DNA from: a virus
Strand: one strand, 5' to 3'
Virus record (IMG/VR): IMGVR_UViG_3300042868_009590
Span: 1-41,636 of that record
DNA: 41,636 nt
Position 1 is the first letter of the stretch; the number at the start of each line of letters is the position of its first letter. Of the stretch, positions 14,296-22,199 are shown one piece after another. The notes beneath the pieces are model-generated. The model did not search any database. It was not told where the DNA came from and was given only the letters and a program-made list of their open reading frames with translations. A program made the position numbers and the translations under genes.

Positions 14296-14447
14296 TATTT
14301 TCTCCTGCTTTTTCTTAATCCAAATTTTCCAAGGTACACATACACAGTTTCAACAGATACACCACACTCTTTTGCAATGTCTTCTGGAGATTTTTTATCT
14401 AGCAAGAATCTTTTTCTTAGCCAATTTTCATTAGTGTACATTTTCAT
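14295..14447 (-). CDS. 50-residue HTH DNA-binding protein
   Basis: I place the start at 14447 (MKMYTNENWLRKRF). The frame can be extended upstream, but only into the resolvase gene. A perfect TATAAT ends 6 nt before this ATG, so translation is probably leaderless. The protein is one helix-turn-helix of the HTH_23/resolvase-like type (SPEDIAKECGVSVETVYVYL, residues 20-39) followed by a basic tail (KFGLRKSRRK). It could be a small transcription regulator or help the terminase genes immediately downstream. Target unknown. Confidence 0.72.
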   Translation of the reverse strand: MKMYTNENWLRKRFLLDKKSPEDIAKECGVSVETVYVYLGKFGLRKSRRK

Positions 14448-14453
14448 AATATC

Positions 14454-14459
14454 ATTATA
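14454..14459 (-). promoter_or_regulatory. -10 box of a probable leaderless promoter for the HTH/packaging operon
   Basis: TATAAT ends 6 nt before the ATG at 14447, and an AAGGA lies too far upstream (about 14 nt) to act as the ribosome site. The arrangement is the same as at ftsZ. It sits in the short gap after the resolvase stop, where a new transcript for the terminase genes would be expected. Confidence 0.6.
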
Positions 14460-14463
14460 TCCT

Positions 14464-15051
14464 TTATAAGTCAAGTTTAGTAATCTTATTCCAGTTATTT
14501 GTTGCATACCATCCAATAGCAATTGCATCTGCAACATCGTTGTCACTCACATCAGTCATAAATTCTATATTAACAAGCCTAATAGTTCTGTTCTTTCTAA
14601 ACTCTCTTTCCTTGCTTTTGTACCAAGAGTCTGACTTTCCAGGAGTTTCTTTTCTTAATGATGCCTTCTCTTCTTTTGTTAAAACTTTATTACCAATCCA
14701 ATTTTGCCAAGCAACTGGTACACAGGGATAAATATTCTTTACTCCATTAATATATGCAGCACTGACCACTGCCCCTTGTGCTAAAGCTAGTTGCATTGAT
14801 GTTTTTGGAGAGTTTGCAAATATAGTATTCTCAATAACCATAGCCTTTACATCAAAATCTTTTAATAGTGGCGTAAGTTTTTTACAAGCATCTCCAGCTT
14901 TTTGATAATGATCGTTACCAACAAAGTTAACTTTTCCAAATTTAACTAAATGTTTATTTGCAAATATAGCAAATGCAACTGAAGTAGAAGAAGCATCAAT
15001 TGCTATAAATCTACTTGGCGTACCAACGTCTTTCCAACTAACTTTGCTCAT
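14464..15051 (-). CDS. RuvC-like Holliday junction resolvase
   Basis: The best start is the ATG at 15051; a TTG two codons earlier is possible. The RNase-H-fold acidic residues expected for RuvC are present: first strand FIAIDASSTSVAFAI (Asp about residue 19), MVIENTIF (Glu about 74), and a late helix SDNDVADAIAIGWYA with two Asp. At 195 residues it is of normal RuvC size. It would cut four-way junctions or branched replication intermediates before packaging. It overlaps the zinc ribbon gene upstream by 14 nt and belongs to the recombination cluster with RecA and the nucleases. Confidence 0.88.
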   Translation of the reverse strand: MSKVSWKDVGTPSRFIAIDASSTSVAFAIFANKHLVKFGKVNFVGNDHYQKAGDACKKLTPLLKDFDVKAMVIENTIFANSPKTSMQLALAQGAVVSAAYINGVKNIYPCVPVAWQNWIGNKVLTKEEKASLRKETPGKSDSWYKSKEREFRKNRTIRLVNIEFMTDVSDNDVADAIAIGWYATNNWNKITKLDL

Positions 15052-15331
15052 AATCAAAATATCCTTTTATATCTTTTAAAGTTTGATCTAGTTTTCTTTT
15101 ACTCATCATACAAATGTTACAGAATCCAATATCATTATAGATACTAATTTCTATACCACATCCACCAGCACACTTTCTTGATTTAGTAGCACGAGATTTA
15201 ACTTTTGAAACTTTGTATCTTTGCATAATCTTTTCCTTTGTTGCAGTTGCCCTGCACTCAGGTGAGCAATAGATTTGATTCTTATTATTGCTTTCAAAAT
15301 GATTATCGCATAATTTACAAAATTTACTCAA
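15038..15331 (-). CDS. Double zinc-ribbon hypothetical protein, 97 residues
   Basis: It contains two cysteine clusters: CKLCDNHF with YCSPECRAT (C5, C8, C22, C26), and CAGGCGIEI with GFCNICMM. Each cluster could hold one zinc. The first resembles the zinc ribbon found at the start of phage HNH-type proteins, but no HNH catalytic histidines follow. A nucleic-acid-binding role is likely. It overlaps the Cas4-like nuclease gene by 8 nt and the RuvC-like gene by 14 nt. Confidence 0.75.
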   Translation of the reverse strand: MSKFCKLCDNHFESNNKNQIYCSPECRATATKEKIMQRYKVSKVKSRATKSRKCAGGCGIEISIYNDIGFCNICMMSKRKLDQTLKDIKGYFDYEQS

Positions 15332-16103
15332 GATCTTTCCTTGGTGCTATTTTAATATCACCCTTTGGTTTTGTGCGACACACTGTTTCGAAATCACAAC
15401 CCTTGCAAACTTTGGAGTTTGAACGGTAAGGATTTTCAGGAAGAAGACCGTCATCAGATGCCTTTTTTACTTCTCGCATCCAATCAAAAAAGTAATTAAT
15501 AAAGTTCTTATAGTGCTCATTTAGTTTAATAGGAAACAAAGAAAGTTCATGACTATTCTTTGATTCATAAACAAGGAAAGCAAAGCTCTTCTTAAGAATT
15601 TTCATATAAATTAGGAGCTGTTCAACGTGATATTTTCTTGCTTCACCCTTAACATTTAGATAATGAAAAGAGTCTTCATTAAGTGTTTTAATTTCAGTAA
15701 GAATATCCATGTCATTCCACTTAATAATTGCATCTGTTCTACCAGAAATTGGTGGGTCTATATAAGATAAACGCTCTTCATTGGTTACTAAGATACCAGC
15801 AGACTCCATGGCTTTTTCAATACGACCATGGCGGTCAGTACCACTATCCATATTTGCAACTGAGTACCAGTCTGTTTTTACATCAGACTCATTTCCTTCA
15901 AACCACAAGTACCAAAATCTAGGACACTTACCTGCACCATACGTTAGTGTTGATGGAGTAAAGCTATCTCTCTTTTTAAAAGATGCTTTTCTTTGCAGAG
16001 CATATCCTTCTTTAATCTTGTCAACAATTGCTTGACTATCAATTAAATTTTCTTCACTCTTCTTTGGTTTTTCAACCAACTTGTTAATAAGGCTCTTAGC
16101 CAT
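15324..16103 (-). CDS. Cas4/RecB-type PD-(D/E)XK exonuclease with Fe-S cysteines
   Basis: Start chosen at MAKSLINKL (16103), which has AGGA 7 nt upstream; a longer frame lacks one. The 259-residue protein shows the RecB-nuclease set: H92 (GTDRHGRIE), D124 (SGRTDAII), E137-x-K139 (LTEIKTL) and Q162 (VEQLLIYMK). Four cysteines placed as in Cas4 and AddB (C60 before the nuclease core, C233, C236 and C242 after it) should hold a 4Fe-4S cluster. It probably resects DNA ends for RecA-dependent recombination. No CRISPR array or other cas gene is present, so this is a phage recombination nuclease rather than part of an adaptation module. Confidence 0.9.
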   Translation of the reverse strand: MAKSLINKLVEKPKKSEENLIDSQAIVDKIKEGYALQRKASFKKRDSFTPSTLTYGAGKCPRFWYLWFEGNESDVKTDWYSVANMDSGTDRHGRIEKAMESAGILVTNEERLSYIDPPISGRTDAIIKWNDMDILTEIKTLNEDSFHYLNVKGEARKYHVEQLLIYMKILKKSFAFLVYESKNSHELSLFPIKLNEHYKNFINYFFDWMREVKKASDDGLLPENPYRSNSKVCKGCDFETVCRTKPKGDIKIAPRKDLE

Positions 16104-16413
16104 TGTTAATCCTAACTGCATATTTTAATGCGTCCACTAGTCTATCCGTTGCTTCTTTAGCTGAATAGTATATATTCTTCTTTGCTCGTTCATCTTTCTT
16201 AACATTAGTATACCAGGAAGCGAGCATTGCAAATTTAGCAGAGTATGCCTGTAGTTTTACAATTAGTTCAACACCAACCGATGCTGGAACGTCTGGCTTA
16301 GAAATTAACTTAGCAACTAAGGCTAGGGTTTGTGTTAACTCTTCATCTTGCATATGTTCCGATATTTCATTAAATCCATTTACCTGGTTTAATAAATCAA
16401 CTGTTGTTTCCAT
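16096..16413 (-). CDS. Conserved hypothetical phage protein, 105 residues
   Basis: A helical protein (METTVDLLNQVNGFNEISEH start; LTQTLALVAKLIS and YYSAKEATDRLVDALKYAV helices) with no cysteines. It overlaps the upstream PD-(D/E)XK-like gene by 17 nt and the Cas4-like nuclease gene by 8 nt. The position between two nuclease candidates suggests a recombination accessory, which is inference. Family not identified. Confidence 0.7.
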   Translation of the reverse strand: METTVDLLNQVNGFNEISEHMQDEELTQTLALVAKLISKPDVPASVGVELIVKLQAYSAKFAMLASWYTNVKKDERAKKNIYYSAKEATDRLVDALKYAVRINNG

Positions 16414-16696
16414 TATTCCTCAATTCTTCAAAGACTTCCCATTCTATAACAGCAAGTCTGACTTTTTTATTTCCCTCGCCAATTACTAACATAAGGACTG
16501 GATTTTTTGATCTATCCACCTTTAGAGTATCAGTAACAATTTTAGCCCAGTTGTCTTGACTAATAGAAAATGATTTACTATATTCTTTTACATCTACAAC
16601 AAATTCATCATCGCTGCCATCAGCCTTAACTGCACCTCTACCAGAATTTTTATGAGCTTTCATACCTGCTCTTTTTAGTTCTCCACGTTCACTCAT
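16397..16696 (-). CDS. Small PD-(D/E)XK-like nuclease or Holliday-junction-resolvase-like protein
   Basis: This 99-residue protein begins with a basic segment (GELKRAGMKAHKNSGRGAVK) followed by GSDDEFVVDVKEY. D-x-K at 35-37, preceded by the D29-D30-E31 cluster and followed by an S-I-S-Q-D-N-W-A-K-I helix, resembles the PD-(D/E)XK core of archaeal-type Hjc-like proteins. The two strands VLMLVIGE and VRLAVIEWEVF complete the fold pattern. The assignment is from pattern only. It overlaps the zinc microprotein upstream by TAATG. Confidence 0.6.
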   Translation of the reverse strand: MSERGELKRAGMKAHKNSGRGAVKADGSDDEFVVDVKEYSKSFSISQDNWAKIVTDTLKVDRSKNPVLMLVIGEGNKKVRLAVIEWEVFEELRNNGNNS

Positions 16697-16857
16697 TAGT
16701 AACCCTTTATATCTAGGCTTACTTTTGAAAGATGTTTTTTAGAGCAAAGCCAAGTTAGATCTAATGTTGTATTCTTATAAAATCTTGCAATCAATACTGG
16801 CTCTTTACATGTATGACAGAAAAACTTTCCTCTATACTCAGAGAAATCTTTATACAT
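16696..16857 (-). CDS. Small zinc-binding protein, 53 residues
   Basis: A short gene between recA and the nuclease-like gene. Its ATG lies 8 nt inside the end of recA (AATGTATAA) and its TAA overlaps the next ATG (TAATG). Ligands could be C14-x2-C17 (FCHTCKEP), C38 and H42 (LCSKKHL), giving one small zinc knuckle. Basic overall. Function unknown, but the coupling to recA suggests a nucleic-acid role. Confidence 0.68.
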   Translation of the reverse strand: MYKDFSEYRGKFFCHTCKEPVLIARFYKNTTLDLTWLCSKKHLSKVSLDIKGY

Positions 16858-17863
16858 TAAGCTTTGCCTCTAGGTCTGCAACTCTTTTTGGATCTTCTTT
16901 TAGCCAATCAATCACTTTTGCTCTGCCCTGCAGTCTTTCTTCTCCAACAGTGTACCAAGCTCCACCCTTTTGAATAGCACCAACAAGTTCTGCGGTGTCA
17001 ACAAGGTCTGCAATCTTATCCACACCCATAGACCCTTCTCCATCAAAGTAAAAATCATAAGAACCTGCAACAAATGCTGGACCAGTCTTGTTAAAGTCAA
17101 CGTGCCAGTTAACTACACGACCAATCTTAGATTCAATAACCTTATCTCCTGAAACTATCTTTCCCTTAATTGCCTGATTGTCAGACTCACTTGACCACAA
17201 TTTAACAATTGTGCTACTAAAGAACTTAACAGCATGTCCACCAGTTGGTTGATGAGAAGCAAACATTGCACCAATGTTATTTCTTTGTTGGGAAATTAAA
17301 ACAAGCAAGGTTGGCTTATCATTATTATTTGCATAGTTAAGCATTTTTACTGCATTGGTCATATCTCTTGCTTCTGCACCAATCTGCTTAGTATTTTCTA
17401 ACTGCTTTAATTCTTCTGAATCTTTTTCAAAGTAAATGGCAGGAAGAAGTGCAGAGATAGAGTCAACAATTAGAACATCTACTCCAGCTTTCATTAGCTG
17501 TACTCCAACATCTACCATCTCATTCATACTTCTAGCGTTTGAATAAATTAATTGATCTACATCTACTCCAAGCTTTCTTGCCCACTCTGGATCAAAGGAT
17601 GCTTCTGCATCAATCCAAGCACAGACCTTTCCGTCTTTTTGAGCATCAGCAATCATCTGCAAACAGAATGAAGATTTTCCTGCAGACTTATTTCCCCAGA
17701 TAAGTACTTGACGACCATACCCAAATCCACCCTTGAGAGCATTGTTTAAACTAATGCTTGGGGTCTTTTGCTTAGTTATTTCAATAGTGTTGCCACTTGT
17801 TATTTTCTTACGCAACTTTGGATCTAATTGAGACAAAAAATCATCAAGATCTATTTTACTCAT
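16850..17863 (-). CDS. recA: RecA/UvsX-type recombinase
   Basis: The 337-residue protein has a RecA core: Walker A at 57-65 (GNKSAGKSS), the AWIDAEASFDPEWARKLGVD segment with its catalytic-type acidic residue, Walker B VDVLIVDSISALLP, and loop LVLISQQRNNIGAMF. A C-terminal part (WYTVGEERLQGRAKVIDWL) resembles the end of phage and bacterial RecA. It is expected to form filaments on ssDNA and drive strand exchange and recombination-dependent replication. The phage P-loop differs from the bacterial GPESSGKT, so it is a viral lineage rather than a recent copy of the host gene. It overlaps the MazG gene by ATGA. Confidence 0.94.
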   Translation of the reverse strand: MSKIDLDDFLSQLDPKLRKKITSGNTIEITKQKTPSISLNNALKGGFGYGRQVLIWGNKSAGKSSFCLQMIADAQKDGKVCAWIDAEASFDPEWARKLGVDVDQLIYSNARSMNEMVDVGVQLMKAGVDVLIVDSISALLPAIYFEKDSEELKQLENTKQIGAEARDMTNAVKMLNYANNNDKPTLLVLISQQRNNIGAMFASHQPTGGHAVKFFSSTIVKLWSSESDNQAIKGKIVSGDKVIESKIGRVVNWHVDFNKTGPAFVAGSYDFYFDGEGSMGVDKIADLVDTAELVGAIQKGGAWYTVGEERLQGRAKVIDWLKEDPKRVADLEAKLNV

Positions 17864-18186
17864 GCTAGTACACCGTGCATCTTTGGGCGTTCTGTATTTA
17901 TTTTAGCCTTATTCTTTAAAGACTCTTCAAGAGATAATTCCGTATATCCGTCTCTAACTAAACCAGCATACAGGTCTAAGACTCTAATAATGATGTCAGC
18001 TAGTTCTTCTACCACTTGATCATCACCCTTCTCCTTGCGTATTGCCTCAAGTACCTCAGACACTTCTGAGTGAACCATTGCAAGTTGTTTTAGATAAAAT
18101 ATAGTTCCATTATTATCATCCCAAAAACCCTTGTCTCTTGCATTTGCATGTAGTACTGCTGCAAATTCATCAATTACGATAGCCAT
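17860..18186 (-). CDS. MazG-like nucleotide pyrophosphohydrolase
   Basis: The 108-residue protein is a single MazG-like four-helix domain: E41-x2-E44 (HSEVSEVLEAIRK) and E61-x2-D64 (VEELADIIIRVLDL) form the Mg-binding site, followed by NTERPKMHG at the end. Such enzymes hydrolyse NTPs or dNTPs to monophosphates; in phages they are proposed to adjust nucleotide pools or ppGpp-linked starvation signals. The stop overlaps the recA start by 4 nt, and the ATG follows the dnaE stop directly. Confidence 0.9.
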   Translation of the reverse strand: MAIVIDEFAAVLHANARDKGFWDDNNGTIFYLKQLAMVHSEVSEVLEAIRKEKGDDQVVEELADIIIRVLDLYAGLVRDGYTELSLEESLKNKAKINTERPKMHGVLA

Positions 18187-21100
18187 TTATAATACTTCCT
18201 TCAATGTAATAGTTCCTTCTTTTGTTTCACCAAAATTAATTTTTGCTACTTTTCCAGGCTGGCATTTCATATATCCAGTAGAGAACATTGTTGGGAATAC
18301 CATTGCAGCAGTCATTTCTCTTGAACTGTCAGCAACAATCATGTTAGCCATTCTCTTTCCAGCCTTAGTGACTCTAGGAGTAAATGATAGCACAAAGTAT
18401 TCATCATTTGCAAATGGAATCTGCTTATAGTTTAAAAACTTTATAAGTGGATTTTCTTTATGCTCTTTTAATTCATCAATTGGAATAGCTTCAGAAATTC
18501 TATTTGCACCTGCAAGAATTAGATAAGTTCTTCCTGGCTCAATTTTAGTTTCTTCTTCATCAAAGATTCCAATTACTCCAGTAGAGTCCATAATTTCTAC
18601 TCTTGACCAGCCTTTACCACGCTTAATATTTTTTGCAATACCGAGCAGGACAAATACACCTTGTTCATCAAAGTCTTCTACAAGATCTATGTATGCATAG
18701 TAATGTTGAGGAACACTTGTATTTAATTCTGGAAGATTAAGATATTCATAAAGATTTTCTCTAACCTTTACTTCATCTCTTGGATTGTCTTCAAATGTTA
18801 GTGCACCAATAAGATCTAATGCTTCTACTGCTCTTGAATTAATTCCACTACCCTTTTTTATTGCAAAACTTTTAAACTGCTCTTTAGATTCAAAAGGTCT
18901 ACCTGCAATAATTTTACCTGCAACTCCTTCAGAGAGCCATTTGATTGCAGCAAGTCCAAATCTAATTCCCTTGCCTTCAATCTTAAAATCTGAATCAGAC
19001 TCATTGACGTGTGGAAGTTTTAAAGACAGACCCATACGCTTACATTCAATTAAGTATTCAGTGCGAGTGTCACTATCCTTTTCGCTCTTTAACAATGAAA
19101 ACATAAATTCAATAGGGTAGTGATACTTTAGCCAAGCAGTCCAATAAGATAGGGTTGAGTATGCAACAGCGTGAGACTTGTTAAAGGAATAACCTGCGTG
19201 TGCTTCAAAGTCATGCCATAAATCTTTTGCTCTAATTCCAATATGCTTTTCTGCATTGTTAACAAACTTATCTTTAAATATGTCAAACTCTTTAGCATCT
19301 TTTTTCTTACCAATAATCTTACGAACCTTATCAGCTTCAACCATTGTCATTCCACCAAGAACTACACAGGCTTGCATAACTTGCTCTTGATACAAAACAC
19401 ATCCATAGGTGTCTTTTAGGTAATCATTCATAGAAGGGTGAATATATTCAACCATTTCCCTGCCGTGTTTACGGGCAATGTATGACTTTCCAATTGTATT
19501 CATAGCACCTGGACGAACAAGAGCGTTTGATGCAACAAGTTCATCAAAGTTGCTCACTCTCATTTTAACCAGAAGGTTTGTATACGGAGTTGCTTCACAC
19601 TGAAAAACACCCTTTGTACGCCCCTCAGAGAGCATCTCAAAGACTTTCTTGTCATTTAGAGGTATCTGCTTCAGGTTTATGTCTGTACCGTGGCGTTCTT
19701 TAATTGTTTTAATAGTCTGATCAATTACAGTAAGAGTTTTTAGACCAAGTACGTCAAGCTTGATTAGACCAATTTCTGCAGCCTCTTCCATGTCTACTGC
19801 AACTACTGGAATTCTTTCTTTACTTCCTGGTGCAATTCGTGTTTCAAGTGGTGCATACTTAAAGATTGAATCCTTTGCAGTAACCACACCTGCAGCATGA
19901 ATACCAGTTCCACGGATTCTTCCACGAAGTTGCTCTCCATACTTAACAATTTCAGGATACTTCATTCTAAACCATTGAGCATTAGCTGATCTTGTAAAAT
20001 CATCCCAGCTATCTACACCCTTAAGAACCTTGTTAACATCATTAAGAGGGATGTTAAATGCTCTGGCAACATCTCTTACAACTCCCTTATCTTTAAATGC
20101 AAGGAATGTAGCAATGGATGCAACATTCTTATACTCACGTTCAAGGTATGCCTTTACTTCATCTCTTCTATCATCTGCAATATCAGAATCAATATCTGGG
20201 AAATCATCTCTGTCTGGATTAATAAAACGGAAAAACAAAAGACCATATTCAATTGGATCAATTTCTGTAATTCCTAATGCATAACAAACTAAAGAACCTG
20301 CTGCTGAACCACGACCTGGACCAACCATAATGCCCTGTTCTTTTGCCCAATTAAGCATATTATGAACAACCAAAAAATAGGGTGAAAAGTTTTTACTCTT
20401 AATAATATCAAGTTCTAGATTTAATCTATCTAGGTATTCTTTATTTTCAGAAAGACCTCTTAGGACTAGCCCTCTAGAAGTAAGTGCAAGCAATTCATTA
20501 TCTGGATCCTCAACCTTTATTGGAAGAAGATCTAAATTACTTTTAATAGTATACTCTTCTACCTTGTTTGAAATCTCAACAGTATTTTCGTAAATGTCTT
20601 CACGCTTAATTCCTTGCTGTTGCATTGCTGACTTAATTTCTTCATATGAAAGTAAATGAATATCAAAACTTCTAAAAGACATCATTCTATCTTCACCATA
20701 TAAATAGTCAAGACGTTTCATTGGATCTTCAATTTTTGATGCCTTGTCAAAAGTAGATTCTTTATTAAGCTTTGCATGAGTATTTAAAAGTAGCATCATT
20801 TCCTGAATTACCTTTTGGCTCTTGTCAGAGTGGTGGCAGTCAGGGGTGACAACTGATTTTACTCCGTATGTGTCTGCCATTTCAAGAAGTTCTTTATTTA
20901 ATTCAGCAGAGTTGTGTGGCATAACTTCTACATAAAAATCATCACCAAATGTTTCTTTAAACCAAGTCATATGTTTTTTAGCAGCAGCATACTCTTTATA
21001 CTCAATTGCTTTTGCAAGAATACCACTCATACATGCTGATAGAACTATAATTCCTTCTTTATACTTTTCTAGAATTTCAAAGTCAATTCTTGGTTTTCTG

Positions 21101-21456
21101 TAATATCCTTCAGTCCAAGCAAGTTCATTAAGTTTATTTAAATTTTCTAAGCCCTTGTCATTTTTTGCAAGAAGAACAATATGGTTATACACCATGTCAA
21201 GGGGTTCTGTTCTTTCAGATTTATCTCTATTATCAAATCTATCTGCAGTTATATATCCTTCAATACCCAAAATTGGTTTAATACCATTTGCTTTTGCAGC
21301 CCTATACATAGGTCTATGACCAGACAGAACGCCGTGGTCAGTTATTGCTATTGCTGATAGCCCAATTTCAGAAGCACGTTTTGCATACTCTTCTGGAGTT
21401 GCAACACCATCCATTAAAGAATAGTGTGTGTGAACGTGTAGTGGAACGTAAGTCAT
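18187..21456 (-). CDS. dnaE: DNA polymerase III alpha subunit (DnaE type) with PHP domain
   Basis: The 1089-residue protein is a C-family replicative polymerase. The N-terminal PHP domain keeps its metal-ligand motifs: HVHTH (H7, H9, H11), AITDHG near 38-43, and VTPDCHHSD near 210. The palm shows GPGRGSAAGSLV and the catalytic PDIDSDIAD near 418-426; a third acidic motif lies in the KLDVLGLKTL region. A helix-hairpin-helix-like and OB-fold C-terminus follow. In mycobacterial DnaE1 an intact PHP domain is the proofreading exonuclease; retention here suggests the same. AAAGG precedes the ATG, and a strong hairpin separates it from the gp32-like gene upstream. Confidence 0.97.
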   Translation of the reverse strand: MTYVPLHVHTHYSLMDGVATPEEYAKRASEIGLSAIAITDHGVLSGHRPMYRAAKANGIKPILGIEGYITADRFDNRDKSERTEPLDMVYNHIVLLAKNDKGLENLNKLNELAWTEGYYRKPRIDFEILEKYKEGIIVLSACMSGILAKAIEYKEYAAAKKHMTWFKETFGDDFYVEVMPHNSAELNKELLEMADTYGVKSVVTPDCHHSDKSQKVIQEMMLLLNTHAKLNKESTFDKASKIEDPMKRLDYLYGEDRMMSFRSFDIHLLSYEEIKSAMQQQGIKREDIYENTVEISNKVEEYTIKSNLDLLPIKVEDPDNELLALTSRGLVLRGLSENKEYLDRLNLELDIIKSKNFSPYFLVVHNMLNWAKEQGIMVGPGRGSAAGSLVCYALGITEIDPIEYGLLFFRFINPDRDDFPDIDSDIADDRRDEVKAYLEREYKNVASIATFLAFKDKGVVRDVARAFNIPLNDVNKVLKGVDSWDDFTRSANAQWFRMKYPEIVKYGEQLRGRIRGTGIHAAGVVTAKDSIFKYAPLETRIAPGSKERIPVVAVDMEEAAEIGLIKLDVLGLKTLTVIDQTIKTIKERHGTDINLKQIPLNDKKVFEMLSEGRTKGVFQCEATPYTNLLVKMRVSNFDELVASNALVRPGAMNTIGKSYIARKHGREMVEYIHPSMNDYLKDTYGCVLYQEQVMQACVVLGGMTMVEADKVRKIIGKKKDAKEFDIFKDKFVNNAEKHIGIRAKDLWHDFEAHAGYSFNKSHAVAYSTLSYWTAWLKYHYPIEFMFSLLKSEKDSDTRTEYLIECKRMGLSLKLPHVNESDSDFKIEGKGIRFGLAAIKWLSEGVAGKIIAGRPFESKEQFKSFAIKKGSGINSRAVEALDLIGALTFEDNPRDEVKVRENLYEYLNLPELNTSVPQHYYAYIDLVEDFDEQGVFVLLGIAKNIKRGKGWSRVEIMDSTGVIGIFDEEETKIEPGRTYLILAGANRISEAIPIDELKEHKENPLIKFLNYKQIPFANDEYFVLSFTPRVTKAGKRMANMIVADSSREMTAAMVFPTMFSTGYMKCQPGKVAKINFGETKEGTITLKEVL

Positions 21457-21477
21457 TTTAACCTTTCAGTTATAAAG

Positions 21478-21502
21478 GGTGGGGGAGTACTTCTCCCCCA
21501 CC
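21478..21502. terminator. Strong hairpin terminator after the gp32-like gene
   Basis: A perfect 10-bp GC-rich stem (GGTGGGGGAG and its complement) with a 5-nt loop lies directly after the stop of the gene ending at 21507. On the minus strand it is followed by CTTTATAACT, so U-tract support is weak and termination may be partial. Some read-through into dnaE would be needed unless a promoter lies in the same gap. Confidence 0.78.
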
Positions 21503-21506
21503 GCAA

Positions 21507-22157
21507 TTACCAATCTACAGAAGTAGATACGGATGGATTGTCAAAGCCAAGATAAAAAGACTCTTGCTCAGCGTAAGGAACTTCTCTTACTACTGCTTCA
21601 AGGTCTGGAATCTCCTGCTTAGACCAATCAAACTTTTCCTCATCCTGCTTAATTGGAATTAGAATATAGGTTGTTTCAGTTCCCTTGCCATTTCGCTTTA
21701 GCTTCCATGTCATACTTGAAAGACTTTGTGAGTCTTGAACATATTCACGAATTGTATCAAAAGTTGCAGACTTTGCTACACCCATGCTCCATACAGCGAT
21801 ATAAGGATCATTAACTCCATCATCAACTAAAACATTAATGTAGAATCGCAGACGTGCTCTCCAGCCAGCCTTCATATCTTTTCTATGCATTTCGCAACCA
21901 AAACAACGACCTTCGCTTTCAGCAGAACAAGCTGCCTTACGCTTATAGTCTTTTGGATTTGTGTGCTCAGAAACAACAATGGCAAGACCATTCTTTTCGT
22001 CATAGCTTGGGGAGTCTCCATCAAGTTCGTTAACAAAACGAACGGATACACTCTGATTATCTTCTAACTTAAGCCACGTTACTCGTGGACCATTATTTTC
22101 AAATTTTGGCTTATCTAGCATTGCTTCGATATTTTTTAGCCCTTTTACAATTGCCAT
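21507..22157 (-). CDS. Phage ssDNA-binding protein, gp32-like, with zinc motif
   Basis: The 216-residue protein resembles the zinc-containing ssDNA-binding proteins of actinophages. It has RVTWLKLEDNQSVSVRFVNE strands, EHTNPKDYKRKA, and the metal site C77, C85-x2-C88-x2-H91 (GRCFGCEMHRKD), then AGWRARLRFYINVLVDDG and IAVWSMG strands. The acidic end before STSVDW could be a partner-binding tail. It should coat ssDNA for replication by DnaE. It has its own SD (AGGAGAAATATT), an inverted repeat upstream and a strong terminator downstream, which points to a separate abundant transcript. Assignment is by pattern; unrelated functions are unlikely but possible. Confidence 0.78.
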   Translation of the reverse strand: MAIVKGLKNIEAMLDKPKFENNGPRVTWLKLEDNQSVSVRFVNELDGDSPSYDEKNGLAIVVSEHTNPKDYKRKAACSAESEGRCFGCEMHRKDMKAGWRARLRFYINVLVDDGVNDPYIAVWSMGVAKSATFDTIREYVQDSQSLSSMTWKLKRNGKGTETTYILIPIKQDEEKFDWSKQEIPDLEAVVREVPYAEQESFYLGFDNPSVSTSVDW

Positions 22158-22176
22158 AATATTTCTCCTAATATTT

Positions 22177-22193
22177 TGTCCTATAGATGGACA
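22177..22193. promoter_or_regulatory. Inverted repeat upstream of the gp32-like gene, candidate operator
   Basis: TGTCC-7 nt-GGACA is a perfect 5-bp-arm inverted repeat in the 42-nt gap between primase and the gp32-like gene, about 20 nt before its ATG. The minus strand also reads TTACAA-17-TATAGG across it, a poor promoter. An operator or small mRNA hairpin are both possible. Weak evidence. Confidence 0.35.
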
Positions 22194-22199
22194 GTTTTA

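Noticed and set aside
14295-14546. 83-residue form of the HTH protein starting at 14546
   Set aside because: The extra N-terminus overlaps the resolvase gene and reads like out-of-frame sequence. The TATAAT immediately before 14447 supports the short form.
15324-16103. CRISPR-Cas adaptation module because of the Cas4-like nuclease
   Set aside because: No repeat-spacer array, cas1 or cas2 is present. Cas4-type RecB nucleases with Fe-S cysteines are common recombination nucleases in phages.
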